Position numbers and translations under genes: made by a program | The notes under the pieces: generated by a model | The model's database searches: none | The model's input: the letters and a program-made list of their open reading frames with translations, nothing else | Told to the model about the DNA's origin: nothing | Assembly (NCBI RefSeq): GCF_017497975.1 | Contig: NZ_JAGDEL010000003.1 | Span: 124,001-188,000 of the forward strand | Direction: 5' to 3' | Length of the DNA: 64,000 nt | From: Metabacillus bambusae | GTDB taxonomy: Bacteria; Bacillota; Bacilli; Bacillales; Bacillaceae | In this document: piece after piece, positions 54,433 to 64,000 of the stretch | Numbering within the stretch: the first letter of the stretch is position 1 | Layout: each line of letters starts with the position of its first letter

Positions 54433-55202
54433 TTAGCTAGATTTACCATTAACCACTCCACCGTCTATCATAAATGGAGATCCCATCATAAACTTCGATT
54501 CATCCGAAGCTAAATATAGTGCCGCATATGCTACATCTATTGGCTTACCCAAATCTCCACTCAATTGTCTTTCTTTAATTTTTGCAATAGCTGACTCTGG
54601 GTTAGGATCTTTTGATAAGTAGTCTTCAACAAAAGGAGTATAAATCGTACCTGGCATTAAAGCGTTTACTCTTATGTTATATGGTGCGTAATCAACTTGC
54701 ATTGATTTTGTTAATGATAAAACAGCTCCCTTACTTGCTGCATATGATGCTCGATTGACTAATCCAATTTCTGCAATACATGATGACATATTGATGATTG
54801 AACCAGCTTTGTTTTTCATCATTAGAGGTACAATCGCCTTTGAAACAAGGAATACACCTGTAACATTAACATCAAGTACTTTTTTCCAAGTATTTAATTC
54901 TATATCATGGAGAGGGCCAATTCCGCTAATTCCTGCGTTGTTGAACAAAATATCTAACGATTTATATATTTTTCTATTTTGGAAGCCAATTCATTAACAT
55001 TTTCTTCATCACTAACATCAACTTTTATGAATGAAGCCTCACCTTTATGTTCTTTTATTTCCTGTACAGTTGCACTTCCTGTTTCTTTATTATTGTCAGC
55101 TACTATAACTTGTGCTCCTTCTTTTGCAAAAAGGTAAGCAGTTTCTTTTCCTATTCCAGAACCCGCTCCTGTAATTAAAGCAATTTTATTTTTTAATCTC
55201 AT
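54433..55202 (-). pseudogene. SDR-family oxidoreductase with a frameshift
   Basis: From ATG 55202 (GGAGG site) the frame reads [15 protein letters not shown] to [11 protein letters not shown] and stops at 54954. The other frame picks up at once with [20 protein letters not shown], catalytic Ser in INMSSCIAEIG, YAASKGAVLS, and the end MIDGGVVNGKSS. One base is missing or extra near 54965-54975. Joined, it is a normal ~256-residue SDR. It sits between the zinc dehydrogenase and FAH genes. Confidence 0.85.
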
Positions 55203-55219
55203 AAGGTTCCTCCATTTGA

Positions 55220-56233
55220 TTACACTTCAATAATAGCTTTTATAATATTGTTTGCAGGATTTGTAACTTCCTCAAAATCAGTTGCAATATCATCTAACTT
55301 AAAACGTTTTGTAATGATCGGATTTACATCTATATCTCCATTTTTGACGCATGAAATAACGTACTTGAAGTCTTCTCGTGTTGCATTTCGACTTCCAAGT
55401 AAACTCATTTCTCTTTTATGAAATTCAGGATCATTAAATGTAATATCATCCTTTACGAGACCAACATAAACTAGTTGTCCTCCATGACTAACATAATCAA
55501 AGGCATTCATCATTGATGACTTATTACCTGTAGCATCAAAAACAACTTCTGGAAAATTCCCATTTGTGATCTTTGATATTTCTTCAACTGGATCTTTAAG
55601 TGCATTAACCGTAAAATCAGCATGTGCCCAATCTTTACAAAATTGCAATCGCTCTTCATGAATATCCATTGCAATCACTTTTGCACCAGCAAGCTTTGCA
55701 AATTTCATTACACCTAATCCAATTGGGCCACCACCAATAACTAGAGCAAATTGATTGTCCTCAAGTTTTGCACGCCTTACAGCATGTGCTCCAATACTTA
55801 AAGGTTCAATCAAAGCAGCTTGATCAAAACTAATGCCATTTACTTTTAACACATGATCAATAGGTAATTTGATATACTCCTTCATACCACCGTCAATATG
55901 GACTCCGAATACTTTCATATTTGTACAGCAATTCGTTTTTCCTTGACGACAAGCAATACATTTCCCACATTCTAAAAAAGGAATAACCGCAACTGAATCA
56001 CCGGCTTTTAATTCCCTATCATTCATACCAACTTCTACAATTTCACCAGATAATTCGTGTCCTAACACTCTGGGATATGTAAAGAATGGTTGATTACCAT
56101 AAAAGGCATGAATATCTGTTCCACATATCCCTATCCTTTTAACCTTAATAAGCACTTCTCCTTGCTTAATCTTCGGTATCTCTTCTTCTTTTTCTGCAAA
56201 TCGCTTTGGTTCTTCACAACTTATGACTTTCAT
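55220..56233 (-). CDS. zinc-dependent alcohol (sugar or sugar-acid) dehydrogenase
   Basis: 337 residues from ATG 56233 (AAGGGTG seven bases before). Medium-chain dehydrogenase: [12 protein letters not shown] and GHELSGEIV (catalytic zinc), [15 protein letters not shown] (structural zinc), [12 protein letters not shown] (NAD). The closest named types are L-galactonate/L-threonine/sorbitol-type dehydrogenases. It is the first gene of the operon with the SDR and FAH genes. Confidence 0.8.
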   Translation of the reverse strand: MKVISCEEPKRFAEKEEEIPKIKQGEVLIKVKRIGICGTDIHAFYGNQPFFTYPRVLGHELSGEIVEVGMNDRELKAGDSVAVIPFLECGKCIACRQGKTNCCTNMKVFGVHIDGGMKEYIKLPIDHVLKVNGISFDQAALIEPLSIGAHAVRRAKLEDNQFALVIGGGPIGLGVMKFAKLAGAKVIAMDIHEERLQFCKDWAHADFTVNALKDPVEEISKITNGNFPEVVFDATGNKSSMMNAFDYVSHGGQLVYVGLVKDDITFNDPEFHKREMSLLGSRNATREDFKYVISCVKNGDIDVNPIITKRFKLDDIATDFEEVTNPANNIIKAIIEV

Positions 56234-56298
56234 GCGCCACACCCTTTTAGAGAGAAATTCAATTAAGTTTAATCCTTATTACATCACAAACATTTATA

Positions 56299-56312
56299 CG
56301 AAAACGCTTTAA
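56299..56312. promoter_or_regulatory. probable catabolite response element (cre)
   Basis: CGAAAACGCTTTAA matches the CcpA consensus at about 12 of 14 positions, 66 bases upstream of the dehydrogenase operon. Confidence 0.4.
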
Positions 56313-56446
56313 CAAAATTATAAACATCATCAATAGAAATTGAAATTGCGAATATGACAAATTTATACCCTATTTTAATATATTACAAGAAACAGCAGAT
56401 CGTTTAAGGAGTTCAAAAACATGAAACCTTTTAATCTATCAAAATT

Positions 56447-56486
56447 TTAAAAAGAGTAGCCTCAGACCATGAATCAACCCGAGGCT
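56447..56486 (-). terminator. terminator of the aldehyde dehydrogenase gene
   Basis: Stem AGCCTC with GAGGCT (plus a weak inner part), then TCTTTTTAAAATTTT on the minus strand. Confidence 0.55.
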
Positions 56487-56519
56487 TTAGAAGGCATTTG
56501 ATAGATTACAATATAAGCT

Positions 56520-57992
56520 TTAAGAACCCTTTACAAAAACTGTCTTAATTGAAGTGTAGAATTCTTTTGCTGCTTCACCTTGTTCACGAGAACCTGTACT
56601 TGAAGCCTTCATTCCTCCAAAAGGAGCTTGCAGCTCAACACCAGCACTTTCAGCATTTACACGAACAAGACCTGCCTCCATATCATCAATAAAACTTAAG
56701 AAGGAACTAATATTTCTTGTGAAGATCGATGCACTTAATCCGTATTTTGAATCATTTGCAACATCAATTGCATTTTCTAACGAATCTACTTTAAGTAAAG
56801 CTAATACAGGTCCAAAAATTTCTTCTTGCGCAATAATCATGTCAGAGTTTACATTTTCAAAGACTGCTGGACGAACAAAGAAACCATTTTGATATTCGTC
56901 ATCAGTTAACACTTCACCACCATAAATAAGTGATGCGCCTTCTTGCTTACCTTTTTCAATATAGCTGCATACAGTGTTGAATTGTCCCTCACTTGCACAA
57001 GGTCCCATCCAAATACCATCTTTCAAACCATCACCAATTGTAATTTCATCAATTTTCTTAAGCAGAAGCTCTTTAAATTGATCATAAATATCTGCCTCAA
57101 CAATAACACGACTTGTTGCCGTACATTTTTGTCCAGTAGACTTTAAACCACCGCTTAATACGGCATCAACAGCTAAATTTAAATCGGCATCTCTTGCTAC
57201 GATTACTGGGTTTTTACCACCCATTTCAAGTTGGTATTTAATACCTCTTTCTGTTGCTGACCTTGCAACATTTTTACCAACACCTTCAGAACCAGTAAAC
57301 GTAATGCCATTAAGTAATGAATGATCGATAAGTCCTTGACCAATAACTGACCCAGAACCTGTAATGAAATTAAGAACCCCCTTTGGAAAACCGGCTTTTG
57401 CAAAGCATTCAACAACTTTAGCAGCAGTTACTGCAGCCTCAGTAGCTGGTTTAAACACAACGGTATTTCCATACACTAACGCTGGTGCAATTTTCCAAAT
57501 AGGAATAGCTACTGGGAAGTTCCATGGTGTAATAACACCGACAACACCTAAAGGAGTTCTTCTCGTAAACATTAGTGCATCAGGTTCTGTTGACGGAATT
57601 GTATCCCCATTTGAGCGCATTCCTTCCCCAGCATAATAACGGAGAATAGCAACTCCTCTTGCTGTTTCACCTTTTGCTTCTGGTAATGTTTTACCCATTT
57701 CACGCGTCATGGTTTCTGCAATATCCTCAAGGCTTTCCTCTAGAAGATCTGCTACTTTATATAACAATTGCCCACGAGCAACTTGCCCCAACTTACGCCA
57801 CCCTTTTTTGGCATTGTGTGCTGCATTTACAGCTTCGTCTAAATCAGCCTTTGATGATTTTTGTACATTACCTACAATCTCTTCTTTATTTGCTGGATTA
57901 TAGCTCGCAATCACATCATGATCAGAAGATTGTTTCCATTCATTATTAATAAAATTTGAAAATGTTTGTGCTACTGTTTTCGTATGACTCAC
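56520..57992 (-). CDS. alpha-ketoglutaric semialdehyde dehydrogenase
   Basis: 490 residues, aldehyde dehydrogenase superfamily. Catalytic Glu in [11 protein letters not shown] and catalytic Cys in [10 protein letters not shown]; cofactor site [29 protein letters not shown]. The FTGSEGVG text and the neighbours point to the GucD/YcbD type, which oxidises 2,5-dioxopentanoate to 2-oxoglutarate. The gene before it encodes the dehydratase that would make this semialdehyde, so the two complete the non-phosphorylative pentose (Weimberg-type) route. Confidence 0.85.
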   Translation of the reverse strand: MSHTKTVAQTFSNFINNEWKQSSDHDVIASYNPANKEEIVGNVQKSSKADLDEAVNAAHNAKKGWRKLGQVARGQLLYKVADLLEESLEDIAETMTREMGKTLPEAKGETARGVAILRYYAGEGMRSNGDTIPSTEPDALMFTRRTPLGVVGVITPWNFPVAIPIWKIAPALVYGNTVVFKPATEAAVTAAKVVECFAKAGFPKGVLNFITGSGSVIGQGLIDHSLLNGITFTGSEGVGKNVARSATERGIKYQLEMGGKNPVIVARDADLNLAVDAVLSGGLKSTGQKCTATSRVIVEADIYDQFKELLLKKIDEITIGDGLKDGIWMGPCASEGQFNTVCSYIEKGKQEGASLIYGGEVLTDDEYQNGFFVRPAVFENVNSDMIIAQEEIFGPVLALLKVDSLENAIDVANDSKYGLSASIFTRNISSFLSFIDDMEAGLVRVNAESAGVELQAPFGGMKASSTGSREQGEAAKEFYTSIKTVFVKGS

Positions 57993-58055
57993 TAAAATCC
58001 ACTCCCTATTTTTTAAATTAATTTATTGAAACTCAAGGTGACAAATAAATTCACC

Positions 58056-58952
58056 TTAGTATGAAACTGTTTCTTTTTTTGCTTGTTGTTTAACTGGATT
58101 TATAAGAATACCAACTCCTGAAATTTCAATTTCAATTGTATCCCCGTCAGTTAATGTGAATTCATTTGGAGGAACTACACAAGTTCCAGTTAACAGTACT
58201 GTGCCATCAAAGATCTCGTTATCAAGAACTAGGTATGAAACTAATTCATCTAGCTTTCTTTTTAATTGATTTACACTCGCCATTCCATCAAACACTTTTT
58301 CATTATTACGGAAAATACGGCAAGTAATGGTTAATTCATATGGATCATCTACAGCATCCGCTAGTAAAATTGCTGGTCCAATTGAACATGAATTTTTCCA
58401 AACTTTTGCTTGTGGAAGGTAAAGAGGATTTTCACCTTCAATATCACGGCAACTCATATCGTTCCCAGCTATATAGCCTAAAATTTTTCCGTCTTTATTA
58501 ATAACTAATCCTAATTCTGGTTCGGGAATTTGCCAATTTGAATCTGAACGAAGATAAACTTCCTGTCCCGGACCAACTGTACGTGCAGCTGTTGATTTAA
58601 AGAAAATTTCCGGACGCTCAGCATCATACACTTTATCATAAAACGTAGTAGCATCCAGTTTTCCTTCTGTTGCTTCATAATTTCTAGCATCACGACTTTT
58701 TTCGTATGTAACCCCAGATGCCCATACTTCTGGTGCATCAAGTGGTGTTGTAAGGATGATATTTTCATATTTTTCAACTGGCTCATTAGCAGTAAACTCT
58801 TGAGCTAATGCTAATACTGTCTTTCCTTGTTTCTCTGCTTCGTTAACAAAAGACATAAAATCAGGGTATGGTAAGTCAAATACTAAACTCTCATTATTAA
58901 CTACTGCTAATTGAAGTGTGCTTTCATACTTCTTATAACGGATTATTCTCAT
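58056..58952 (-). CDS. 2-keto-3-deoxy-pentonate dehydratase (FAH family)
   Basis: 298 residues, GGAGGG site. The FAH-fold subtype of archaeal 2-keto-3-deoxy-D-arabinonate dehydratase: WASGVTYEKSRDARN, IFFKSTAARTVGPG, PEPELGLVINKDGKILGYIA and GNDMSCRDIEGENPLYLPQA. This subtype turns 2-keto-3-deoxy-pentonate into alpha-ketoglutarate semialdehyde. It precedes the semialdehyde dehydrogenase by 63 bp in the same direction. The pentonate-forming dehydratase is not next to it; the enolase-family or UxaA-family enzymes in this window are possible sources. Confidence 0.85.
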   Translation of the reverse strand: MRIIRYKKYESTLQLAVVNNESLVFDLPYPDFMSFVNEAEKQGKTVLALAQEFTANEPVEKYENIILTTPLDAPEVWASGVTYEKSRDARNYEATEGKLDATTFYDKVYDAERPEIFFKSTAARTVGPGQEVYLRSDSNWQIPEPELGLVINKDGKILGYIAGNDMSCRDIEGENPLYLPQAKVWKNSCSIGPAILLADAVDDPYELTITCRIFRNNEKVFDGMASVNQLKRKLDELVSYLVLDNEIFDGTVLLTGTCVVPPNEFTLTDGDTIEIEISGVGILINPVKQQAKKETVSY

Positions 58953-59024
58953 AGTAAACCCTCCTGTTTTATATTATAAAACTCAGTTTTGTTATATAGA
59001 TAAAAATAGGCTAAGGCCCATTTA

Positions 59025-59792
59025 TCATATCCTTTTATATCCATATCCTAGTGAAACGGATATTTGCTCACCAGTTTCTTTTAATAACGTTTTATACTCA
59101 TTTATTATTTCATCTTTTGCCTTAGCAGAAGATAAAGACATACTAATTGCTGCAATGACCTTATTTGTATGATCCATTATTGGAACTGCCAAACAGAAAA
59201 TACCTGGTTCATTTTCTTCATTATCAATAGCAAATCCATTATGACGTACACTCTGTAGTTCACTCAAAAACTCTTCGTTATTCATGATCGTTTTATCTGT
59301 TCTTTTCGTATATTCATAGTTAGTCAAGATATTCTCAATTTCACGATCATTTTTAAAAGCCACTAAAGCTTTTCCAACTGCACTTGTGTGTATTGGAACA
59401 CGACGCCCAACTTTTGAATAAAGCACAGTCACTCCATGACCTTCTACTTTATCAATATATACGCCTTCCTGGCCATCTAATATAACTAAATGGACAGTAT
59501 TCTTTGTTTGAAATGCTAATGATTCTAAATATTTTCTTGCATTTGTGCGAAGGTCCATATTTTCGATAACATAATTCCCTCGTTCAAACAATTTAAGGCC
59601 TAAGGAATACTTTCCATTCTCTTCATTTTGTTTTATGTAGCGATGGCTCTGTAATGTTTTTAGCAATGAATGAATTGTACTTTTATGAAGATTCATTCGT
59701 TTACTAATCTCTGTAATGCTTAATTCGTTTTCGCGGTCATCAAAAAGTTCTAGAATTCGTAAAGCTCGATCTACTGATTGGATAATTGGCAC
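59025..59792 (-). CDS. IclR-family transcriptional regulator
   Basis: 255 residues from GTG 59792, with AAAAAAGGA nine bases upstream; an ATG three codons before lies directly on that site. Winged helix: LSITEISKRMNLHKSTIHSL, then LKTLQSHRYI. IclR ligand domain from ~75 (VHLVILDGQEGVYIDKVEGH, AVGKALVAF, ENEPGIFCLAVPIMD). It is next to and co-oriented with the dehydratase-dehydrogenase pair, likely its pathway regulator, sensing a pentose-derived acid. Confidence 0.85.
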   Translation of the reverse strand: MPIIQSVDRALRILELFDDRENELSITEISKRMNLHKSTIHSLLKTLQSHRYIKQNEENGKYSLGLKLFERGNYVIENMDLRTNARKYLESLAFQTKNTVHLVILDGQEGVYIDKVEGHGVTVLYSKVGRRVPIHTSAVGKALVAFKNDREIENILTNYEYTKRTDKTIMNNEEFLSELQSVRHNGFAIDNEENEPGIFCLAVPIMDHTNKVIAAISMSLSSAKAKDEIINEYKTLLKETGEQISVSLGYGYKRI

Positions 59793-60314
59793 ATTTCTCA
59801 TTCCTTTTTTGGTAAATAAACTATTTAACACAATTATATATCATATTTTAATTACTAGAAATTACTACTAATATTGTTATTCTAGATTTTGCGATCGCAG
59901 CTATTTAGGAACACCAATTGATAAAATGTACATTTGTTTAAAAACCAATCTTTATACCGCTTACATTTTTTGATTCTGTACATTTAATTAGCATGTTGTT
60001 TTACAATATAAAATACAATTCTATATTACAGAACCAATATATTTACAATACAATACATTGGTTAAATTATCAATATAAAATATAGAAAATTCCCAACATT
60101 TAGTTTTTACTGACTTAGGGGACAAAGGGACAGGTTTGTCGTACCACCATTTATTGGAAACATCGGGTAAGTGAATACCCTAGCTCAAAAATTAACTGTC
60201 GACTTTTGATATAAAGGACTCAACTTGCAAATAATATAATGCGAAAAAGTATACTTGTTTTATAGCTTTAACCGATTAAATTCATTTTTATTAATTAAGG
60301 CTTTCCTCAATGCA
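59793..60314. other. gene-free stretch
   Basis: About 520 AT-rich bases upstream of the IclR gene. It holds the GGGGACAAAGGGACAGG repeat at 60116-60140 and direct repeats of ATACAAT-type words at ~60010-60060; no gene was seen. Confidence 0.5.
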
Positions 60315-60914
60315 TCAAACCTTTTGAAATACCCTTTTACTAATATACATCGTTAGGCATCCGAATGAACTAACTACTATGAAAGGAAATAACATCGGGA
60401 AGGTAATGAACACCGCAATCAATACAATTGTTCCAAGAAGCATAAGGATAGTATGATGCGGATATGACAAACTTATAATAAAAGCATATTTCACATATTC
60501 AAGTTTCTTTAATTTGAAATGAACAAATACAGGGAAGATATATAACACGATAGAAAGATAAATAAAAGTTACTGATATTAAAACAAACAACAATATTGTA
60601 AAAATGATTCCATTCATAACTGTCAAAAAGACAAAATCAATATAAATAAAGATTCCTATTAAAAGTAGCAGCCAGCCCAAAATATTTGCGTCAGTAAATT
60701 CCTTCCGATAGCTTTTTTTAAATGTGTGAAAAACAGAAACCTGCTCCTTCAGCATCCATTTCCGGATCACTGTAAACATAGCTGCAGTTGCAGGGAAAAT
60801 ACCTAGAAGAAATAACCCCATTACACTAAACAAAATCCAGAGAAAATTTAGGTAGGCAAGCCGTATTGCCCAATCTCCTATAAAATTTATTTTTGAAAGC
60901 ATATTATCAATCAT
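60315..60914 (-). CDS. YesL-family (DUF624) membrane protein
   Basis: 199 residues with five predicted membrane helices. Family features: LNFLWILFSVMGLFLLGIFP, ATAAMFTVIRKWMLKEQ, FKKSYRKEF. YesL proteins are encoded beside carbohydrate ABC transporters in Bacillus (rhamnogalacturonan locus). It lies 150 bp downstream of the arabinofuranosidase gene. The biochemical role of the family is unknown. Confidence 0.85.
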   Translation of the reverse strand: MIDNMLSKINFIGDWAIRLAYLNFLWILFSVMGLFLLGIFPATAAMFTVIRKWMLKEQVSVFHTFKKSYRKEFTDANILGWLLLLIGIFIYIDFVFLTVMNGIIFTILLFVLISVTFIYLSIVLYIFPVFVHFKLKKLEYVKYAFIISLSYPHHTILMLLGTIVLIAVFITFPMLFPFIVVSSFGCLTMYISKRVFQKV

Positions 60915-61014
60915 TTTTATTCCCGCCTTTTATTCCTATGATTCTATTTTTACTGAATTTATTAAGCTTCATTCTGTAAAACCAAGTCAATTTCTTTATC
61001 TCCAAAAGAAGGAA

Positions 61015-61052
61015 AGAAAACTCCCTTATTTTATTAGATTAAGAGAGTTTTC
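61015..61052 (-). terminator. terminator of the arabinofuranosidase operon
   Basis: 9-bp stem AGAAAACTC with GAGTTTTCT, then TTCC-rich tail on the minus strand, just past the GH51 stop. Confidence 0.6.
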
Positions 61053-61066
61053 TGCGAATCTATTTA

Positions 61067-62599
61067 TTATTGAACTTCAATAACAAGGACAGATTTCGAT
61101 GGGATTGTAAAAGAAATAGTATCATGATGGAGTTCAATCTCATCAAATACAGTTGGCATAATTCGATTAGTAGCTTCAAATGTATTATGCTCATTCATTG
61201 ATTCTGCTGTTAATATCCGTCCAGATGCAGTTGAAAAATCTTTAATTTCATTTAGGTTACATGTGATTTTTTCAGAATGATTTGGATCTAGATTACAGAC
61301 GGAAATATGAACCTTACCTGAACGAGCTTGAGAAGCAGAGACATTTAGCATTGGAAGGCTATCTTCTCCATATGTATAGCTCCCAGTACTCACACTAACC
61401 GGAAGTAACGTTGCATCCTGGTGAACTTTATACATTTCAAATACATGGTAGGTAGGGGTCAAAATCATATCCTTTCCGTCTGTTAAAATCATCGCTTGCA
61501 ATACATTGATCATTTGAGCAATATTAGCCATGTGTACACGGTCACAGTTGTTATTGAAAATATTAAGGTTTATGCCTGCTACAAGTGCATCACGCAGTGT
61601 ATTTTGCTGATAGAGGAATCCAGGATTTGTACCTGGCTCAACATTAAACCAAGTGCCCCATTCGTCTACGATTAAATCAACGTTTTTCTCAGGGTCATAT
61701 TTATCCATGATCGCTGTATGTTTTTGAATAAGTTCTTCCATAACATATGTTCTTTTCATATAATCAAACCATTTTTCTTCAGAAAATTCTGTTGCTGAAT
61801 CATAGTTTGCTCGATTACGCGTGTAAAAATGAAGTGCCAGTCCATGCATCTCAGGACGGTGATGTTCCCAAATATCCGTTACGACACTGTCTGGAAATGG
61901 CTCGGTTCTTCCTATCCCCTCTCGCATCATTACTTCTGTCCAATGATAATCTGCCTCACTAGGGCCACATGCGATTTTGTAGATTGGGGTATCTTGAAAA
62001 TCTCTTACAAAAGTTTGAAAGCGGCGATAAAGATCTGCATAATATTCCACTTTCATTTTTCCTCCGCATCCCCAGTTTTCATTTCCAATTCCAAAATATT
62101 TAAGTTTCCATGGTTTATCTCTACCATTCTTTCTTCTTAAATCAGCCATAGGAGATTTTCCATCAAACGTAATATATTCGATCCATTCTTGCATTTCTTG
62201 TACCGTTCCACTGCCGACATTTCCGCAAATATATGGTTCAGCATCTATCTGTTCACATAAATCCAAAAATTCATGTGTTCCAAAGTGGTTGTTTTCAACA
62301 ACTTTTCCCCAGTTATTGTTAACAATGCTAGGACGAGATTCTCTAGGGCCAATACCATCCTTCCAGTGATATTCATCAGCAAAACATCCACCTGGCCAGC
62401 GCAAATTTGGAATATTCAGTTTTTTTAAGGCTTCGACCACATCATTGCGAATCCCCCTTGTGTTTGGAATCGGAGAATCTTCTCCTACCCAGATTCCTTC
62501 ATATATACATCTTCCTAAATGCTCGGCAAAGTGGCCGTAAATGTGTTTACTTATAACTTCCTTTTTTTCACTTTTATTCACATTAATTAAAGATGTCAT
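61067..62599 (-). CDS. abfA: alpha-L-arabinofuranosidase, GH51
   Basis: 510 residues from ATG 62599 (GGAGTGG nine bases upstream). GH51 signatures: [40 protein letters not shown], acid/base Glu in [11 protein letters not shown], nucleophile Glu in [10 protein letters not shown]. There is no signal peptide, so it acts inside the cell on imported arabino-oligosaccharides, releasing L-arabinose. It follows the ABC permease gene by 40 bp, so the operon couples uptake and hydrolysis. Confidence 0.9.
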   Translation of the reverse strand: MTSLINVNKSEKKEVISKHIYGHFAEHLGRCIYEGIWVGEDSPIPNTRGIRNDVVEALKKLNIPNLRWPGGCFADEYHWKDGIGPRESRPSIVNNNWGKVVENNHFGTHEFLDLCEQIDAEPYICGNVGSGTVQEMQEWIEYITFDGKSPMADLRRKNGRDKPWKLKYFGIGNENWGCGGKMKVEYYADLYRRFQTFVRDFQDTPIYKIACGPSEADYHWTEVMMREGIGRTEPFPDSVVTDIWEHHRPEMHGLALHFYTRNRANYDSATEFSEEKWFDYMKRTYVMEELIQKHTAIMDKYDPEKNVDLIVDEWGTWFNVEPGTNPGFLYQQNTLRDALVAGINLNIFNNNCDRVHMANIAQMINVLQAMILTDGKDMILTPTYHVFEMYKVHQDATLLPVSVSTGSYTYGEDSLPMLNVSASQARSGKVHISVCNLDPNHSEKITCNLNEIKDFSTASGRILTAESMNEHNTFEATNRIMPTVFDEIELHHDTISFTIPSKSVLVIEVQ

Positions 62600-62639
62600 A
62601 TTAATATTCCACTCCATTTTAATAGATTTATAGGATTAA

Positions 62640-63482
62640 TTACCCTTTTACTGCACCTGCTGCAAGACTAGATATAAAGTATTTTTGAGCAAATATAAAA
62701 ACAATAATAATAGGCAACACTGTTAAAACTGAACCCGCAATTAATACATCATAGTTATTTCCATACGGAGAAAGCAATCCGGCTAAACCAATTGGAAGTG
62801 TTAACATTTCTTTCGTCCGTAAGACAACTAATGGCCACAGGAAATTGTTCCAACTAAATAAAGCTAATAAAATACCCATCGCCCCATATGCTGGTTTCAT
62901 CAACGGAACCATAATTCGAAAGAAAATACCATACTCTGTACACCCATCAATTCTAGCAGCATCCATTAAATCATTAGGTAGAGATAATGCATATTGCCTA
63001 AAGAAAAAGATTGCCAATGGATGAATAATCATGGGGAGAATAACACCTGTATAGGTATTTACGAAACCTAGCCCAATCATCATTCTAAATAATGGAAGCA
63101 TTAATATTTCAAAAGGAATCATCATGATTAATAAAACTAAAAACAAAACAATACTTTGACCCTTGAATCGATACATGGCAAGGCTGTACCCAACCATTGA
63201 TGAAAATATCAATGCTAGAATAGTAGAGATAAATGTGATCAACACACTGTTTTTAAACCAATGGAAATAGATACTGCCATCTGTGAATAGATACACATAA
63301 TTATCTAGATTCCAAAGTTCAAATTGAGGATAAACATTCAGCCCATACCTCATTAGCTCTGTTGAAGGCTTAAATGAAGCCATTGTTAATGCGGCTAATG
63401 GAAAAACGGCAATAATTACAGGGACTATCATAAACAAAAGTAATAAACCTGATGTCCATTTTCCTTGACTCTGATTCTTCAT
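62640..63482 (-). CDS. carbohydrate ABC transporter permease (MalG/AraQ type)
   Basis: 280 residues, six membrane helices. EAA loop DAARIDGCTEYGIFFRIMVP and the GVILPMIIHPLAIFFFRQY segment mark the CUT1 family. It overlaps the previous permease by no bases (stop 63483, start 63482) and precedes the GH51 gene. It probably forms an arabino-oligosaccharide importer, AraQ-like, with the partner upstream. Confidence 0.9.
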   Translation of the reverse strand: MKNQSQGKWTSGLLLLFMIVPVIIAVFPLAALTMASFKPSTELMRYGLNVYPQFELWNLDNYVYLFTDGSIYFHWFKNSVLITFISTILALIFSSMVGYSLAMYRFKGQSIVLFLVLLIMMIPFEILMLPLFRMMIGLGFVNTYTGVILPMIIHPLAIFFFRQYALSLPNDLMDAARIDGCTEYGIFFRIMVPLMKPAYGAMGILLALFSWNNFLWPLVVLRTKEMLTLPIGLAGLLSPYGNNYDVLIAGSVLTVLPIIIVFIFAQKYFISSLAAGAVKG

Positions 63483-64000
63483 TTAATTACCTCCCTTCCC
63501 ACTGAAACCTGTTAGTTTTAATTGAAGGTATCCCAAAATCCCTACAATAATCAATAACGTTACGCCAACAGCAGAGCCAAAACCTAATTGGTTATATTGA
63601 AAACCTTCTTTGTACAAATAGCCAACAAGTGTTAAAGATATATTGCCTGGAGAATTCACTGCCCAAAACACATAAGATTCTTCAAACATTTTATAACCCG
63701 CGAATAAAGTAATCGTTAATACATAAACAGTAACCGGTTTTAAAAAAGGAAGTGTAATATGTCTAAATTTATTAAAGGTATTGGCGCCATCAATTTCAGC
63801 TGCTTCATACATTTCCTTAGGTATATTTTGTAAGCCGGTTAAGAAGTAAATCATGTTTACACCCATCCATCTCCAAGTTGCCAATCCAACCATCAGAAAC
63901 ATAAGTGCTGCCTCATTTTGCCTCCAGGCTATAGGATCAAAGCCAAAAAAACCGATAAAAGAATTACCAAATGCCGTATCCGATTCCGCAAAAAGCAGCC
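63483..64000 (-). CDS. carbohydrate ABC transporter permease (MalF/AraP type), partial
   Basis: The frame stays open to the window edge; the visible ~172 residues are the C-terminal part. EAA loop MYEAAEIDGANTFNKFRHIT and FLTGLQNIPKEMYEAAE fit the first CUT1 permease. It is the heterodimer partner of the next gene. A binding-protein gene is expected beyond the edge. Confidence 0.9.
   Translation of the reverse strand, partial: LLFAESDTAFGNSFIGFFGFDPIAWRQNEAALMFLMVGLATWRWMGVNMIYFLTGLQNIPKEMYEAAEIDGANTFNKFRHITLPFLKPVTVYVLTITLFAGYKMFEESYVFWAVNSPGNISLTLVGYLYKEGFQYNQLGFGSAVGVTLLIIVGILGYLQLKLTGFSGKGGN

Overview
The window looks like the chromosome of a low-GC, spore-forming Bacillaceae bacterium (Bacillus/Cytobacillus/Neobacillus-like). 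The grounds are AT-rich DNA, strong AGGAGG-type ribosome binding sites, a CwlJ spore-cortex hydrolase, LXG-type polymorphic toxins, YpmR- and YesL-like proteins, and dense Rho-independent terminators. No rRNA, tRNA, CRISPR array or intact insertion sequence was seen. Most genes lie on the minus strand. Family assignments were read from protein motifs without database searches.

Bases 1-16,900 form a defence/DNA-processing island. It opens with the N-terminal 740 residues of an EVE-domain McrB-like protein cut by the window edge. Then come small PD-(D/E)XK nuclease-like proteins, a WYL regulator, and a two-gene operon of large AddB-like (iron-sulphur nuclease) and AddA-like (UvrD helicase-nuclease) proteins. 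After that are a zinc-ribbon protein, a zincin metalloprotease and a HEPN-helical-repeat protein. The AddAB-like operon with its WYL regulator and nuclease neighbours is the best candidate for an undescribed system.

Bases 17,000-41,000 are a mosaic of polymorphic-toxin cassettes and gene remnants. Two LXG toxins are nearly identical over about 480 residues but carry different nuclease tips, and each is followed by its own immunity gene. Around them are orphan or broken immunity genes (SMI1/KNR4, Imm22-like, DUF4274-like), an LXG-HNH remnant, a local duplication of an SGNH hydrolase end, several copies of a type I toxin cassette, and broken restriction-type genes (McrB-like, NERD, Mrr-like, DUF559 helicase end). 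Embedded in this is an ordinary module: a sigma-54 activator facing a formaldehyde dehydrogenase-aquaporin operon that has a textbook -24/-12 promoter.

Bases 41,000-64,000 are catabolic. A dicarboxylate-type operon holds a tartrate/D-malate dehydrogenase-like enzyme, a 2-hydroxycarboxylate transporter and an enolase-superfamily dehydratase. A sugar-acid (or sulfolactate-type) operon holds a split UxaA-family hydrolase, a TRAP transporter and an SDR, and is faced by a FadR-type regulator with three TGGTANTACCA operators. A third operon holds a zinc alcohol dehydrogenase, a frameshifted SDR and an FAH hydrolase. A non-phosphorylative pentose module holds a 2-keto-3-deoxy-pentonate dehydratase, an alpha-ketoglutarate semialdehyde dehydrogenase and an IclR regulator. 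It sits beside a GH51 arabinofuranosidase and ABC sugar permeases, consistent with use of arabinose-containing plant polysaccharide through to 2-oxoglutarate.
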